Positions 51,951-61,248 of a DNA stretch of 64,000 bases are shown piece by piece; position 1 is the first letter of the stretch; every line of letters starts with the position of its first letter. The notes beneath the pieces were generated by a model that saw only the letters and a program-made list of their open reading frames with translations, made no database searches and was not told the DNA's origin. Position numbers and translations under genes: made by a program. This DNA is from an uncultured Chloroflexota bacterium (GTDB lineage Bacteria > Chloroflexota > Chloroflexia > Thermomicrobiales > UBA6265), in assembly GCA_937901745.1 (NCBI GenBank), contig CALGSZ010000022.1:62001-126000 (forward strand), in the 5' to 3' direction.

Positions 51951-53039
51951 GTGGTAGCACTTTACAAGATTCTGGCGATCTTCCGGAAAGATTTCCGCGA
52001 TGCGCTTCGCGATGCGCGCGTCTTGGTGGCGCTGATCGTTCCGCTCGGCATCGGCGTCTTCTACAACCTCACCTTTGAAGACGAGACGACGCCGGAAGCC
52101 ACAGTTGTCTACGCGGCGGCGGAACAGACGCGGCTCCCAGAAGTGATCCGCTCGTTCGTCGGGGACACCGTCCGCATCACGTTCGAGCAACTGCCGGATG
52201 AGTCAGAGGTTCGGCAACGGGTAGCCGATGAAGACGCCGATCTCGGACTCATCGTACCGGCGGGATTCGATGCCGCCGTCGCCGCCGGCCAGAGCCCGGA
52301 GCTCATCGTGCTCCAGCCGCCGTCGGCCTCATTCGCCAGCTCCTTCGTCGCCGCGGCAGTCGAGCCAGCGGTGCGCGCGCTGTCCGGGCAGCAACCGCCA
52401 GCCATTATCACGATGGAGCAGGTTGCCGAAACGCCCGATGAAGCGACGGTGATCGATAGCGTCGGATTGCGCGTCTGGGCCGTCATGGCGGCAACGGTGA
52501 TGATGATCTCCATGATCGCGATGCTGGCGGTGCCGATCGTCCTTACCGAGGAAGTCGAGAAGAAGACGTTGGACGCGCTAATCCTGATCGTGTCCTATCC
52601 CGAGGTGATTGCCGCCAAGGCGCTGCTCGGCGTGGTCTATGTCGCGGTGATGGTTCCGGTGCTGCTGCTCATCACGCGGATTCAGCCGTCTGACTCCGCC
52701 ATCTTCGTCGCGACCGTGGTATTGCTCAGCGTGACGCTCCTTGGCTTTGGCCTGCTCATGGGCGGCATGTTCAAAAACGCCAATCAGCTCAACACGTGGG
52801 GAGGCGTTTTCTTGCTCCCCGTCATCGCTCCAGCGTTCATCGTCGGCCTTGGCCTGCCCGACACCATCGACCGAATCGCTAGCATCTTTCCGACCGGCGG
52901 GGCGACGAAGCTCCTGCTGGACAGCGCGACCGATCAGCGGCTCTTCTCCGACAGCTTGACATCGTTCGTGGTCATGGCCGTTTGGGGCTTTGCCGCTTAC
53001 GCGCTGCTGGTCTGGCAGCTGTCGCGACGCCAAGCGTAG
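51951..53039 (+). CDS. ABC-2 type permease (NatB-like)
   Basis: A 362-aa membrane partner of the preceding ATPase. One N-terminal span (ARVLVALIVPLGIGVFYNL) precedes a large extracytoplasmic domain (about 45-165), then five spans lie in the C-terminal half, the layout of NatB/YhaP-type permeases. GGAGAG lies 9 nt before the GTG at 51951; a TTG at 51942 is an alternative. The exported substrate is unknown; there is no link to the RiPP cluster 45 kb away. Confidence 0.87.
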   Translation: MVALYKILAIFRKDFRDALRDARVLVALIVPLGIGVFYNLTFEDETTPEATVVYAAAEQTRLPEVIRSFVGDTVRITFEQLPDESEVRQRVADEDADLGLIVPAGFDAAVAAGQSPELIVLQPPSASFASSFVAAAVEPAVRALSGQQPPAIITMEQVAETPDEATVIDSVGLRVWAVMAATVMMISMIAMLAVPIVLTEEVEKKTLDALILIVSYPEVIAAKALLGVVYVAVMVPVLLLITRIQPSDSAIFVATVVLLSVTLLGFGLLMGGMFKNANQLNTWGGVFLLPVIAPAFIVGLGLPDTIDRIASIFPTGGATKLLLDSATDQRLFSDSLTSFVVMAVWGFAAYALLVWQLSRRQA

Positions 53040-53072
53040 CGAGTGGCCGAAATATTAGGGAGGAGCGGACCG

Positions 53073-53795
53073 ATGACTGACACGTTGTCCGAAGCCGCCC
53101 GGAGCACCACGCGCGGCGCGCTAACGACGCAACTTTGGAAGAGCATCGAAGGGATCTACGCCGAGATCCTGGCCCACCCATTCATCACCGGGCTGACCGA
53201 CGGCACGCTACCAGAGAAGTCCTTTCGCTTCTACGTGGTGCAGGACGCGCTCTATCTCACTCGGTATGCGCGGGCGCTGAGCGTCTGCGCGGCGCGCGCG
53301 CCGCACGAGGAAGCGATCCGCATGTTTAGCGAGCATGCGGCAGAGGCGATCACCGTCGAGCGCTCGCTGCACGACGGGTTCTTCGCCGAGTTCGGACTTT
53401 CGCCGGAAGAGGTAGCCGCGACGCCGCTCGCGCCGACGAACGTGACATACACCAGCTATCTCCTGGCGACGGTCTACGGCGGCTCGTTTGCCGAGGCGCT
53501 CGGCGCGGTGCTCCCGTGCTACTGGATCTACTGGGAAGTCGGCAAAGCGCTGCTCGCCAAAGGATCTCCGAACCGCCTCTACCAACGCTGGATCGATACC
53601 TACGGCGGCGAGGAGTTCGGCGCGACCGTGCAAGCCGTGCTCGATCTGACCGATGCGATCGCGGCCGACCTTGGCCCCGCCGACCGACGAGCGATGACCG
53701 AGCATTTCGTCATGACCAGCCGGCTCGAGTGGATGTTCTGGGACATGGGCTACCGGCAGGAGCGCTGGCCAGACGCGGTCGCGCCCAAGAGTTAG
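53073..53795 (+). CDS. tenA: TenA/thiaminase II family protein
   Basis: A 240-aa helical protein of the TenA family, which hydrolyses 4-amino-5-aminomethyl-2-methylpyrimidine (salvage of thiamine breakdown products) or related compounds. HPFITGLTDGTLP with FRFYVVQDALYL matches the active-site region, and the catalytic Cys lies in VLPCYWIYWEVG. GGAGGAG is upstream of ATG 53073. No other thiamine gene is adjacent. A convergent terminator follows. Confidence 0.93.
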   Translation: MTDTLSEAARSTTRGALTTQLWKSIEGIYAEILAHPFITGLTDGTLPEKSFRFYVVQDALYLTRYARALSVCAARAPHEEAIRMFSEHAAEAITVERSLHDGFFAEFGLSPEEVAATPLAPTNVTYTSYLLATVYGGSFAEALGAVLPCYWIYWEVGKALLAKGSPNRLYQRWIDTYGGEEFGATVQAVLDLTDAIAADLGPADRRAMTEHFVMTSRLEWMFWDMGYRQERWPDAVAPKS

Positions 53796-53855
53796 CGAGT
53801 TTCGCGCGTCGGCGCCGGTGCTCCCAGGCCCTACCTAACAGATTCACCAAACGAA

Positions 53856-53888
53856 AAGGAGCGCGGTGGTCATCGCCCCGCGCTCCTT
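53856..53888. terminator. Convergent terminator between tenA and the oxidase operon
   Basis: AAGGAGCGCGG (53856-53866) pairs perfectly with CCGCGCTCCTT (53878-53888) over 11 bp, flanked by CGAA/TTCG. It lies between two converging transcripts and can serve both. Confidence 0.75.
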
Positions 53889-53909
53889 CGCTTCGTTGAT
53901 GCGGCTGGC

Positions 53910-55715
53910 TCAGTCGCGTCCTAAACGGCGCGATTCGAACACCGCGCCCTGCAGCAACCGCCAGAACCAGGCAAACGCGCCGATCGCGATCACCACCCAA
54001 CCGGCGGCGAGGACGTCCACCCAAGTGTCACCGCCACCCGACACTTGCCAGACGTTCCAACCCGGCGAGGTGAGGTTCAGCGGCAGGTAGGCGATGAAGA
54101 ACGGGCCGTACGCCAGCACGACGAGCAGCGCCGCGATCACGAACCAGAAGCCGAGCCGGTCGAGCAGTGGCAACGTCCTAGTCGAATCGAAGCGCGCTTC
54201 AGCCACCGGGATTTCGAGCTTCTCTGCCGGCTTCCGGCTCAGCAGGGTCCCGACCATCACGATGAAGAAGAACAGCCCCGCGATCGCCATCAGGACGCCA
54301 CCGATCGCGGTCATCCAGTTCTCGAGGTTCCAGCTCGAGAGCTCGTAGGTCGCCGCGCCGATCGCCGTGCGCCGGGGCATGCCATTCAGGCCACCCGCGA
54401 TTTGCCCGCGGGCAAACACGAGCACGCCGATGGCATACAGCCAGCCCTGCGCCACCGCGAGACGACGCCCATACAGGGCATTGCCAGTGAGATACGGCAC
54501 GAGCCAGTAGCTAATCCCCATCACCGAAAGCCCAACCGCCGTGCCGACGGTGAGGTGGAAGTGACCGGGAACGAACGCCGTGTTGTGCACCACCTTATTG
54601 ACGGTGTAGCTGGCGTTGATAATGCCGGTCGTGCCGCCCAGCAGGAAAACGAGCATCGCCAGCAACTGCGCCGAGACGCTGGGATCTCCCCACGGTAGGT
54701 GGCGAATCCAGCCAATGAGTCCGCGACCACCCCGTGCCCGACCAGCCGACTCAATGACGGACATCAGCGTGAACGCCGTGATGAGGCTCGGGAAGACCAC
54801 GGCGAAGGTGGTGAACAGGTGGATGGACTTCATCCAGACGGGAATGCCTGGATCGGTGTACTGGTGGTGCAAGCCCGTGGGAACCGACAGGACCAGGAAG
54901 AGGATGAACACGAGCCGGGTCAGCCCGTCGCTGTAGAGCTTGCCGCCAACCTGCTTCGGGAAAATCAGGTACCAAGAGACATAGACCGGCAGCAGCCAAA
55001 AGTAGACGATCGGGTGACCGGTGAACCAGAAGAGGGTGCGGTTGAACTGCGGATCGACCGTATTGATCCAGCCCAGCGACCAGGGCAGAAGGAATCCCAC
55101 AACCTCGATCGCAATGCCGATCGACGCCAGGTCCCACATGAGATAGGTGGCGATGGAGGCGAAGGCGAGCAGGGGAGTGCGCTCCCCCGGATGCTCCCGC
55201 TTCCAAGCGCGCCACGTCAGCAATTGATTCGCGGAGACCAGCCAGGTCGAGAGTACGAGGAAGACCGCGCCGAGGTAGAACGTGGAGTGGGCCTTCAGCG
55301 GCGGATAGAAGGTGAAGAGCACGCTCGCCTGGTTGGTGAGAATTGCATAAGCGGCCAGCACCACGCCCGCCAGCGCCGTCCAGAACGCGCCCTGCACCAA
55401 CGCGGTGCTCGCCAGCGGCCGCCCAAAGCCGCGGATGGTTGTCAGCGACAGGAAGGCATTCCCGAAGGTGAATGTGAAGACGAGGGCGAGCAGCACGCCG
55501 TGCAGCGTTAGCCCTTGGTAGTAGCTCGCCAGACCTGCTTCGTCGTACAAGTCGATGTCGATGCGCTCGATCGCTTGCAGGAGACCGACCAGTCCACCGA
55601 GCGCCAGGGCGATGAACCCGAGATAGAGCTGCCAGCGAATGGCCCAGCGCTGAGCCATCGGCTCGCTGGCGGTCTGCTCGATCGTCCTTGCGGCGGTAAA
55701 GGTGGTTGCGCTCAT
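53910..55715 (-). CDS. cbaA: ba3-type cytochrome c oxidase subunit I
   Basis: A 601-aa, about 13-span heme-copper oxidase catalytic subunit of the B (ba3) type. Visible boxes include the heme/CuB region TGHPIVYFWLLPVYVSWY (CuB His), GHFHLTVGTAVGL (heme-ligand region) and TGLHHQYTDPG (the His-His CuB pair). It reduces O2 to water at low affinity cost and pumps protons. Start ATG 55715 overlaps the subunit II stop (ATGA). The three-gene order IIa-II-I matches Thermus-type ba3 operons. Confidence 0.93.
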   Translation of the reverse strand: MSATTFTAARTIEQTASEPMAQRWAIRWQLYLGFIALALGGLVGLLQAIERIDIDLYDEAGLASYYQGLTLHGVLLALVFTFTFGNAFLSLTTIRGFGRPLASTALVQGAFWTALAGVVLAAYAILTNQASVLFTFYPPLKAHSTFYLGAVFLVLSTWLVSANQLLTWRAWKREHPGERTPLLAFASIATYLMWDLASIGIAIEVVGFLLPWSLGWINTVDPQFNRTLFWFTGHPIVYFWLLPVYVSWYLIFPKQVGGKLYSDGLTRLVFILFLVLSVPTGLHHQYTDPGIPVWMKSIHLFTTFAVVFPSLITAFTLMSVIESAGRARGGRGLIGWIRHLPWGDPSVSAQLLAMLVFLLGGTTGIINASYTVNKVVHNTAFVPGHFHLTVGTAVGLSVMGISYWLVPYLTGNALYGRRLAVAQGWLYAIGVLVFARGQIAGGLNGMPRRTAIGAATYELSSWNLENWMTAIGGVLMAIAGLFFFIVMVGTLLSRKPAEKLEIPVAEARFDSTRTLPLLDRLGFWFVIAALLVVLAYGPFFIAYLPLNLTSPGWNVWQVSGGGDTWVDVLAAGWVVIAIGAFAWFWRLLQGAVFESRRLGRD

Positions 55716-56197
55716 GCGACGATCACCTTCGCGAACATCGTGTGATGACCGGTGCCGCAATACTCATGGCAGATGATCAAGTACTCGCCGGGCTTGTCGA
55801 AGGTGTAGCTGACTTCAGTGACTTGTCCGGGGATGATCATGGCGTTGACGTCTGTGCGCTCGATCATGAATCCGTGAATCACGTCGGTGGACGTCACTTT
55901 GAACGTGACGTTCGCCCCGACGGGCACGTGGATCTCATTCGAGGAAATATCGGGCGACACCTGAAATGCCCAAATGTAGGCAACGATCACGGCCTCGTAT
56001 TCGTTCGGGCCGATTTGCCTCACGCCGGGTTGGTCGAATGGCGGTGTGGTTCTTACGGTACGAGGATCGATTCGACCGCTCGGCGCCGGCAAGTGGACAT
56101 CGGCCGCCAACACCGAGGCGCCGATGGCAGCTATGCCGACCGCCAAAAGGATCCCGCCTAAGACCATGAAGATCTTTTCGAGCCGCTCAATGTGCAT
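55712..56197 (-). CDS. cbaB: ba3-type cytochrome c oxidase subunit II (CuA)
   Basis: A 161-aa subunit with one N-terminal membrane span (IFMVLGGILLAVGIAAIGASVL) and an external cupredoxin domain. CuA ligands are in DVIHGFMIER (His) and CHEYCGTGHHTM (two Cys, Glu carbonyl, His, Met). It accepts electrons from cytochrome c. The ATG at 56197 follows GGGAGGGGATCC; the longer open frame to 56248 is not family-like. Coupled to subunit I by ATGA. Confidence 0.94.
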   Translation of the reverse strand: MHIERLEKIFMVLGGILLAVGIAAIGASVLAADVHLPAPSGRIDPRTVRTTPPFDQPGVRQIGPNEYEAVIVAYIWAFQVSPDISSNEIHVPVGANVTFKVTSTDVIHGFMIERTDVNAMIIPGQVTEVSYTFDKPGEYLIICHEYCGTGHHTMFAKVIVA

Positions 56198-56314
56198 GGA
56201 TCCCCTCCCATCGCCGTTCCATGAGCGCCGGTCGAGACCGCCGGACACGCTTCACGCTTGCACGGGATATGACGAGCTAAACCAGTCCCGTTGACGGGCC
56301 GGGGCTGCGGCAGG

Positions 56315-56449
56315 TTAGCTACGGTCGATTAGGGTGTAATAGACGAAGGCCCAGAGGGCAGCGGTTACGAGCAGGTAAAGCAGCATCAGCACGAACGCGC
56401 CTCGCGGCTGCTCCTCTGCTTCGTGGTTCGGTTCGCCGTGGTCGCTCAT
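56315..56449 (-). CDS. cbaD: ba3 oxidase subunit IIa, 44 aa
   Basis: A 44-aa single-span protein, MSDHGEPNHEAEEQPRGAFV then LMLLYLLVTAALWAFVYYTLIDRS split here only by field length. It is too short for most gene calls but fits subunit IIa of ba3 oxidases (one transmembrane helix that packs on subunit I). GGAGGG lies 6 nt before the ATG. It leads the operon, followed by subunit II 117 bp downstream. Charged N-terminal tail, then one helix. Confidence 0.85.
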   Translation of the reverse strand: MSDHGEPNHEAEEQPRGAFVLMLLYLLVTAALWAFVYYTLIDRS

Positions 56450-56669
56450 GACTTCCCTCCTCATGGTGGCGAACTTGCCGAGCTGAGCGTGGAAGGAGCG
56501 AATTGCCTCTTGCCTCGCGTATTCGCGTCAGCCTGAACTGAAAATCCGGTTCTAACCCCGGACTTTGTCTCAGCATTGCCACAAGGAGCGGCGACGGGAA
56601 CCGCTATTTGGTGCCGCTATCCTACGCCCTTGATTAGGTGGAACGCAACAGGAGTGTTGGGGCATTCAC

Positions 56670-56701
56670 GCCGCAACCGCGGGAAATCCCGCGGTTGCGG
56701 C
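56670..56701 (-). terminator. Hairpin after the M81 gene
   Basis: GCCGCAACCGCGGGA (56670-56684) pairs perfectly with TCCCGCGGTTGCGGC (56687-56701), a 15-bp stem with almost no loop, 31 nt after the stop of the M81 gene. No T-run. Confidence 0.6.
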
Positions 56702-56732
56702 CTCGCTGACTCGGTTGTGTTGGGATCGGCGG

Positions 56733-58199
56733 TCAAGCCGACCACGTCGTGTCGGGATCGAGCGGGAAGATCGGGCGGCGCACATGCTTGAAGGTGAAGG
56801 ACGAGAGATTGACGCTGCCGAGGCCGGGCGTGTCCACGTCAATTGAATGCTTGGTGATCGGTTGGTAGCCGCCGCGCCAGCGCACCGCCGCCTTGACGAC
56901 GATGATCTTCTGCCGGGCCGGGTCGATGCCGACCGATTTCAATTGCTGGAGATCGCCCGGCATCGTCTTGCGGCTCGTCAGGACGATATTCACCCCGTCG
57001 ACGCGGACGACCGCGGTCGGGCCCATGTCGACGGGAACGCCGGCGTTCTCCGGCCCCTCGTGCACCCACTTCCCATCGCAGAGGAGACGCACGTATCCGG
57101 TAATCGGCACCGGTTCACCGTGCAGCCGATCCGTCTTGCCGCCGACGGTTGTGGTGACCGTCCCACCGACTCCAGCGGCGAACGCGGCCCGCGCTGCCTC
57201 GGCGTCGGCGATTACGACCGTTGCCTCCTGCGCGCCCTGCCGCAGCAGCTCCGCCAGCAGCACGGTCGCATCGCCAGGGGTGCCGCCGCCGATGTTGTCG
57301 CCAACGTCGACGAGGATGACCGGTCCTTCCGGGTACGCGATCGCTTGCGCCACCGCCTCAGCCGGCGGCACGTTGCGAACGATCATCTGATCGCGCAGCG
57401 ACCAGGCCATCTCTGCTAGCTCACGCGCCAGCCGCTCCGCTTTCTCCCGATCATTGTCGGTCGTGACCAGGATGCTCGTGCCGGCAATCGGCACGTCGGA
57501 GTAGGGGAAGCCAGCGGCAATGGTGATCGTGAGCGCCTCGCCGCTCTCCTCTAGCTCGTGCGCGCGGTCGAGGAGCAGCTTGAATGGCGGCCGGGCGGTG
57601 AACTGCGCCTGCGGCACCGGAATCAGCGGCGGCTTGACGAGCGCCATCGTCGGCCGAATCTCGCCACGGGCGGTGCGGGCAATTAGATCGACCGCCTCCC
57701 GCGCCCGCTCCGCCGCGTCGACGTGCGGGTAGGTGTCGTAGGTGGTGACGATGTTCACCTGCTCGACCATCTCCGGCCCAATGTTGGCGTGATAGTCGAG
57801 CGTGACAGCGATCGGCATGTCCGGTCCGACGGCAGCCCGCACCCGCCGAGCGATCTCCGCCTCGGCGTCGGGATACCCCTCCGCCACCATCGCGCCGTGC
57901 AACGTCAGCACGACCGCATCCGCCGGGAGCGCGGCGGCGATCCGCTCGACCAGCTCGTTGAGCAACGTCTCGAACGTCTCGCGGCTAGGCGTACCGGTCG
58001 AGACGCCATCGGCGAGCAGCGTCGGCACCAGCTCAATGCCCTGATCGCGGCAGCCATCAATCACCCCGCCGAGCGAATGATTCGTTCCGGCGTAGGCCCA
58101 CATCTCCTCACCACGGTGGATCGACAACGTCTCCAGCGTCGTCGGCTCGACCGAGAATGTGTGCGTCTCATGCATGATCCCGCCGGTGATCAGGCGCAT
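56733..58199 (-). CDS. M81-family peptidase (MlrC-like)
   Basis: A 488-aa metallo-enzyme of the M81 (microcystinase C, DUF1485) family. The family's metal motif is seen in GIMHETHTF, TLDYHANI and YDTYPHVDAAERA (His/Asp ligands), with VDVGDNIGGGTPGDAT in the second half. Members cleave small peptides or cyclic amino-acid-derived amides; the substrate here is unknown. Its promoter may include the -10 TACAAT (complement of 58290-58295), independent of the sugar operon to the right. Confidence 0.93.
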   Translation of the reverse strand: MRLITGGIMHETHTFSVEPTTLETLSIHRGEEMWAYAGTNHSLGGVIDGCRDQGIELVPTLLADGVSTGTPSRETFETLLNELVERIAAALPADAVVLTLHGAMVAEGYPDAEAEIARRVRAAVGPDMPIAVTLDYHANIGPEMVEQVNIVTTYDTYPHVDAAERAREAVDLIARTARGEIRPTMALVKPPLIPVPQAQFTARPPFKLLLDRAHELEESGEALTITIAAGFPYSDVPIAGTSILVTTDNDREKAERLARELAEMAWSLRDQMIVRNVPPAEAVAQAIAYPEGPVILVDVGDNIGGGTPGDATVLLAELLRQGAQEATVVIADAEAARAAFAAGVGGTVTTTVGGKTDRLHGEPVPITGYVRLLCDGKWVHEGPENAGVPVDMGPTAVVRVDGVNIVLTSRKTMPGDLQQLKSVGIDPARQKIIVVKAAVRWRGGYQPITKHSIDVDTPGLGSVNLSSFTFKHVRRPIFPLDPDTTWSA

Positions 58200-58452
58200 C
58201 GTTACCTCCTGTCCAGGGAAAAGCGACCCACGACAAGCGAGGCCGGGAGGAAAGATGATTGAGCCGTGCGGGACCTCGCGTTGCCCCCGATTGTATTTCC
58301 TTTCATCGCTTCTTGACTCAGCATACGGTGTTTATGCGCAATGTGTAACGCGGTTTCTCCTCCGTAGAGGGAGCGGGACACGACTGCCCCTACCGCTTCC
58401 GCACGGGAGCGAGGCCAAGGCATCGCAATCTGCATACTCGAGTGCCCAAGCC

Positions 58453-59964
58453 TCACTCCGAGCCGCGCCGCCAGTGCGACTCGAAGCGGTCGCGCGGCTG
58501 CCAAGCGAGCAAGCGCTTCGCCTTGTCGTTCGGGTACTTGCCGTGCGGCAAGTCGGCGTTGATGTGCAGCACCTCGAACGGGCGGGGGAAGCCGGGCGCC
58601 CGCACCGCCTGCCGCATCGCCTCACCGGCATCTGCCCAGGAGATCGTGAACGGGTGGAGCGGCTCATCCAGGAGCGGAACGTCGGGGTTGCGGAACGCGC
58701 AGAACAAGAGCGTCGGCACTTCCAGGTCATACGCCTCAGCGAAGATGCGGCAAACCTCCTGCCCGAGGAATTTCGACATGAAGTAGAGATCGTCCCCTGG
58801 CCGCGGCGGAAGGTCCGGCGAGATGTCGAACTCCGGCGCGAAGCCGGCGGGGTGGGGGATGAGCGTCTGGATCGGCCCCGTGTGGACGACTCGCCTGATG
58901 CCATGCGTGACCGCCGCCCGCATCACGTTGTAGGCGCCGAGGAGATTGACGCGGAAGGCATTCACCGGGTGAGGGCGAACGACGGTGCAGTTGACGAGCG
59001 CGTCCATCCCTTCCGCCGCGACCAGCACCTGCGCGGGGTCGGTGACATCGACAAGCCGCTCCTCGTGCGGCGGCGGCAGTGGGCGCGGCAGTGGAGCGCC
59101 GGGCGACTGCGGCGGAGCGGCGGCAGCCTCGACCAGCGGGCGGACATCGGTCAGCCGCAGGATGTGGTCGCGCTCGAGCGCCTCGGCGGTGACGGCCGCG
59201 AGTGGCCCGCCCGCGCCGAAAATGGCGACGCGCCGGATCGGGCGGCTAGGAATCGGAGCCGGCCGCGGTGGGAAGGAGCCCTCGTCCGCGGGGAGCGTCG
59301 CGGCATCGGTGAGTCGGTGCCGGGGCGCGAAGGAGAACGGCGGCCGTGCGGCATCGTCGAGCGGAAAGCGGGAGTTCGCGCCACCATCGACAATGTGAAA
59401 GACGTGCCAGCGGGTCGGCCGTGTCGCCTCTCCGGGCGCGAAGGTCAGCGCCCGCTCGACCGCCGCGACCGCATCCTCGATGTGGAGCCAGCTGGCATCA
59501 GCCGGCCCCGATGCAGTGGCAGGGTCAACAACCTCTCCGAGCCGCAAGACAATCGCTTCGACCGGACGGACGCGGGCGACCTCACGCGCGGTGAGCTCGG
59601 CGAGGTAAGGCGCGAGGTCAGTCGCGGTTGGCGCCGGGCGTGGCATCCACTGCTCAGTGACCAACCAGGAGGCGGGGTAGCGGGCAAAGGGGCGAAGCGA
59701 GGTGACGAGGACGAAGCGCGAGGGTGAGGCGGCCGTTAGGAGGTCGTAGGTGCCGCGAGTCGCCCGGTCGAGCGCGTCGAGATCGTCTTGGTCAGCGGCG
59801 GGCGGGACGAGATGCACGATAGCATCGCAGCCAGCGGCGGCCTCCGAGATGGCGGCGCGGTCGCGCGGTTCTGGGGAAGGTGCATGAAGCTCGTGCGACT
59901 CGCCCAGCGCGCGGCGAAGCGCCGCACCGAGCAACGTGTCGCTCCCGGTGAGATAGATTCGCAT
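58453..59964 (-). CDS. Double NAD-dependent epimerase/dehydratase-like protein
   Basis: A 503-aa protein built of two Rossmann domains of the extended SDR/epimerase type. The first opens MRIYLTGSDTLLGAALRRAL and the second (about 265-503) opens RRVAIFGAGGPLAAVTAEAL; both lack the full GxxGxxG spacing at one position. The second domain carries YFMSKFLGQEV, the YxxxK catalytic pair, and the first has no clear YxxxK, so it may be a lost or regulatory copy. Start ATG 59964; the frame is open to 60138 but that part overlaps the neighbour. 28 nt after the preceding stop, so in the sugar operon. Confidence 0.85.
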   Translation of the reverse strand: MRIYLTGSDTLLGAALRRALGESHELHAPSPEPRDRAAISEAAAGCDAIVHLVPPAADQDDLDALDRATRGTYDLLTAASPSRFVLVTSLRPFARYPASWLVTEQWMPRPAPTATDLAPYLAELTAREVARVRPVEAIVLRLGEVVDPATASGPADASWLHIEDAVAAVERALTFAPGEATRPTRWHVFHIVDGGANSRFPLDDAARPPFSFAPRHRLTDAATLPADEGSFPPRPAPIPSRPIRRVAIFGAGGPLAAVTAEALERDHILRLTDVRPLVEAAAAPPQSPGAPLPRPLPPPHEERLVDVTDPAQVLVAAEGMDALVNCTVVRPHPVNAFRVNLLGAYNVMRAAVTHGIRRVVHTGPIQTLIPHPAGFAPEFDISPDLPPRPGDDLYFMSKFLGQEVCRIFAEAYDLEVPTLLFCAFRNPDVPLLDEPLHPFTISWADAGEAMRQAVRAPGFPRPFEVLHINADLPHGKYPNDKAKRLLAWQPRDRFESHWRRGSE

Positions 59965-59992
59965 TGGTCTCTGTCTCCGTCCTGCCCAATTC

Positions 59993-61177
59993 TCAGCGCC
60001 CGCTGCCAGCCGCCTGCAGGAACGGCGGCTCGACGTTGATCGCCGTGTCAGCGATGTTGTCCGCCGGCTGATACGCGATCGCCAGCTCCGGCGTCTCGAT
60101 GCGGACGCCGCCCGCGGTGCGCGAGCGCATCGCCACATCGAGGATGCCGGTCGTCAGGAGGGTTCGGGCAGCGGGGTAAGGCGGAGTCCCGGTCAGGACG
60201 AGCGTCTCGATCTGGCGAACGAGGAAGCTGAAGTGGCCGAACGGCCGGCCCGGCTCGAGCGCGAGGCGATGCGCCTGGCTGTGATCCCCGCCCCGGGCGG
60301 CGACGGCGAAATCCCGCACGTAGGCGTCGAACAGGCAGACTGCCGCCCGTAGCCCGTCGCGGTACTCGACTAGGATGAGATGCTTGAGGGCACCCAGCGC
60401 CTGGTCGGCCTGCTCACCGGTGAGGCCGAGGGTTGCCAGCGCCGCCATCAACAGGTCACCGCTCCAGCGTCCGTCCTTCTCAGCGCGCCAGATTTCGGCG
60501 CGGGGCAGATCGTGGACAGCACGCACGCCGGTTTCGCCGCCCGCGCGCCGCTCCACAATGCTCTGCAAGCCTTCCAGCGTGTGGAACTCGTACGCCTCCG
60601 GCGGACCGTACCCGACGGCGACGGCCTCCGTCAGCGGCGCCCCGAGCGGCCAATCGCCGGCGGGAGACCGCCAGGCAAGCGGCACGGAGGAGCCAGCCAG
60701 CAGCGGAATGCCGAGGCGTTGCGCCGTGTCGTACATGTAGCGGGCGTAATCGAACGACCACGAAAGATGCTTGTCGACGAATACCGGCACGATTCGGCCT
60801 CCGGCGACCATCGCGGCGACGGCGGCGTCGAAAAAGCGGCGACGAGGGTAGAGGATCTGTCCGCGCGCGTTGAGCGGGTAGTTGCCGTGCTCGCCGATGA
60901 GGAGCACGCCGTCAACGGCTACGCCTTTCCCGCCAAGCGTCATCGCCTCGCCAATTGTTTCGAAGATCGGGATGCCGTGCTTGGCGGCCAGCTCGCGCCC
61001 AATGTCGTTGGCGGGGACTTGGTCGAGATAGAGGGAAGCTACTTCGAGCCGTGGCTCAACGCGGTCGCCGTGCAGGGTGTAGCCCTCGAGTAGCCGTCCG
61101 ACGATGACGTCGGCATGTGACATCGGCCGGTATTCGGTCACGACAGCCGCAACCCGCGGCCGAGCCGATTCGCCCAT
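59993..61177 (-). CDS. Conserved hypothetical in sugar operon
   Basis: A 394-aa cytosolic protein I do not recognise by name. It begins with a Rossmann-like strand-turn (RVAAVVTEYRPMSHADVIVGR), has DGVLLIGEHGNYPLNARGQ near residues 90-110 and a C-terminal beta-rich tail. I infer a sugar-acid or sugar-metabolising function only because it lies between permease and epimerase genes. GGGAGGCAG lies just before the ATG at 61177. Confidence 0.72.
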   Translation of the reverse strand: MGESARPRVAAVVTEYRPMSHADVIVGRLLEGYTLHGDRVEPRLEVASLYLDQVPANDIGRELAAKHGIPIFETIGEAMTLGGKGVAVDGVLLIGEHGNYPLNARGQILYPRRRFFDAAVAAMVAGGRIVPVFVDKHLSWSFDYARYMYDTAQRLGIPLLAGSSVPLAWRSPAGDWPLGAPLTEAVAVGYGPPEAYEFHTLEGLQSIVERRAGGETGVRAVHDLPRAEIWRAEKDGRWSGDLLMAALATLGLTGEQADQALGALKHLILVEYRDGLRAAVCLFDAYVRDFAVAARGGDHSQAHRLALEPGRPFGHFSFLVRQIETLVLTGTPPYPAARTLLTTGILDVAMRSRTAGGVRIETPELAIAYQPADNIADTAINVEPPFLQAAGSGR

Positions 61178-61248
61178 CTGCCTCCCGCTCCGTACTCAGG
61201 TACCAATGAGGCGCCGGGTAGATCAGACCCCGCCTCGATTGCCCAACC

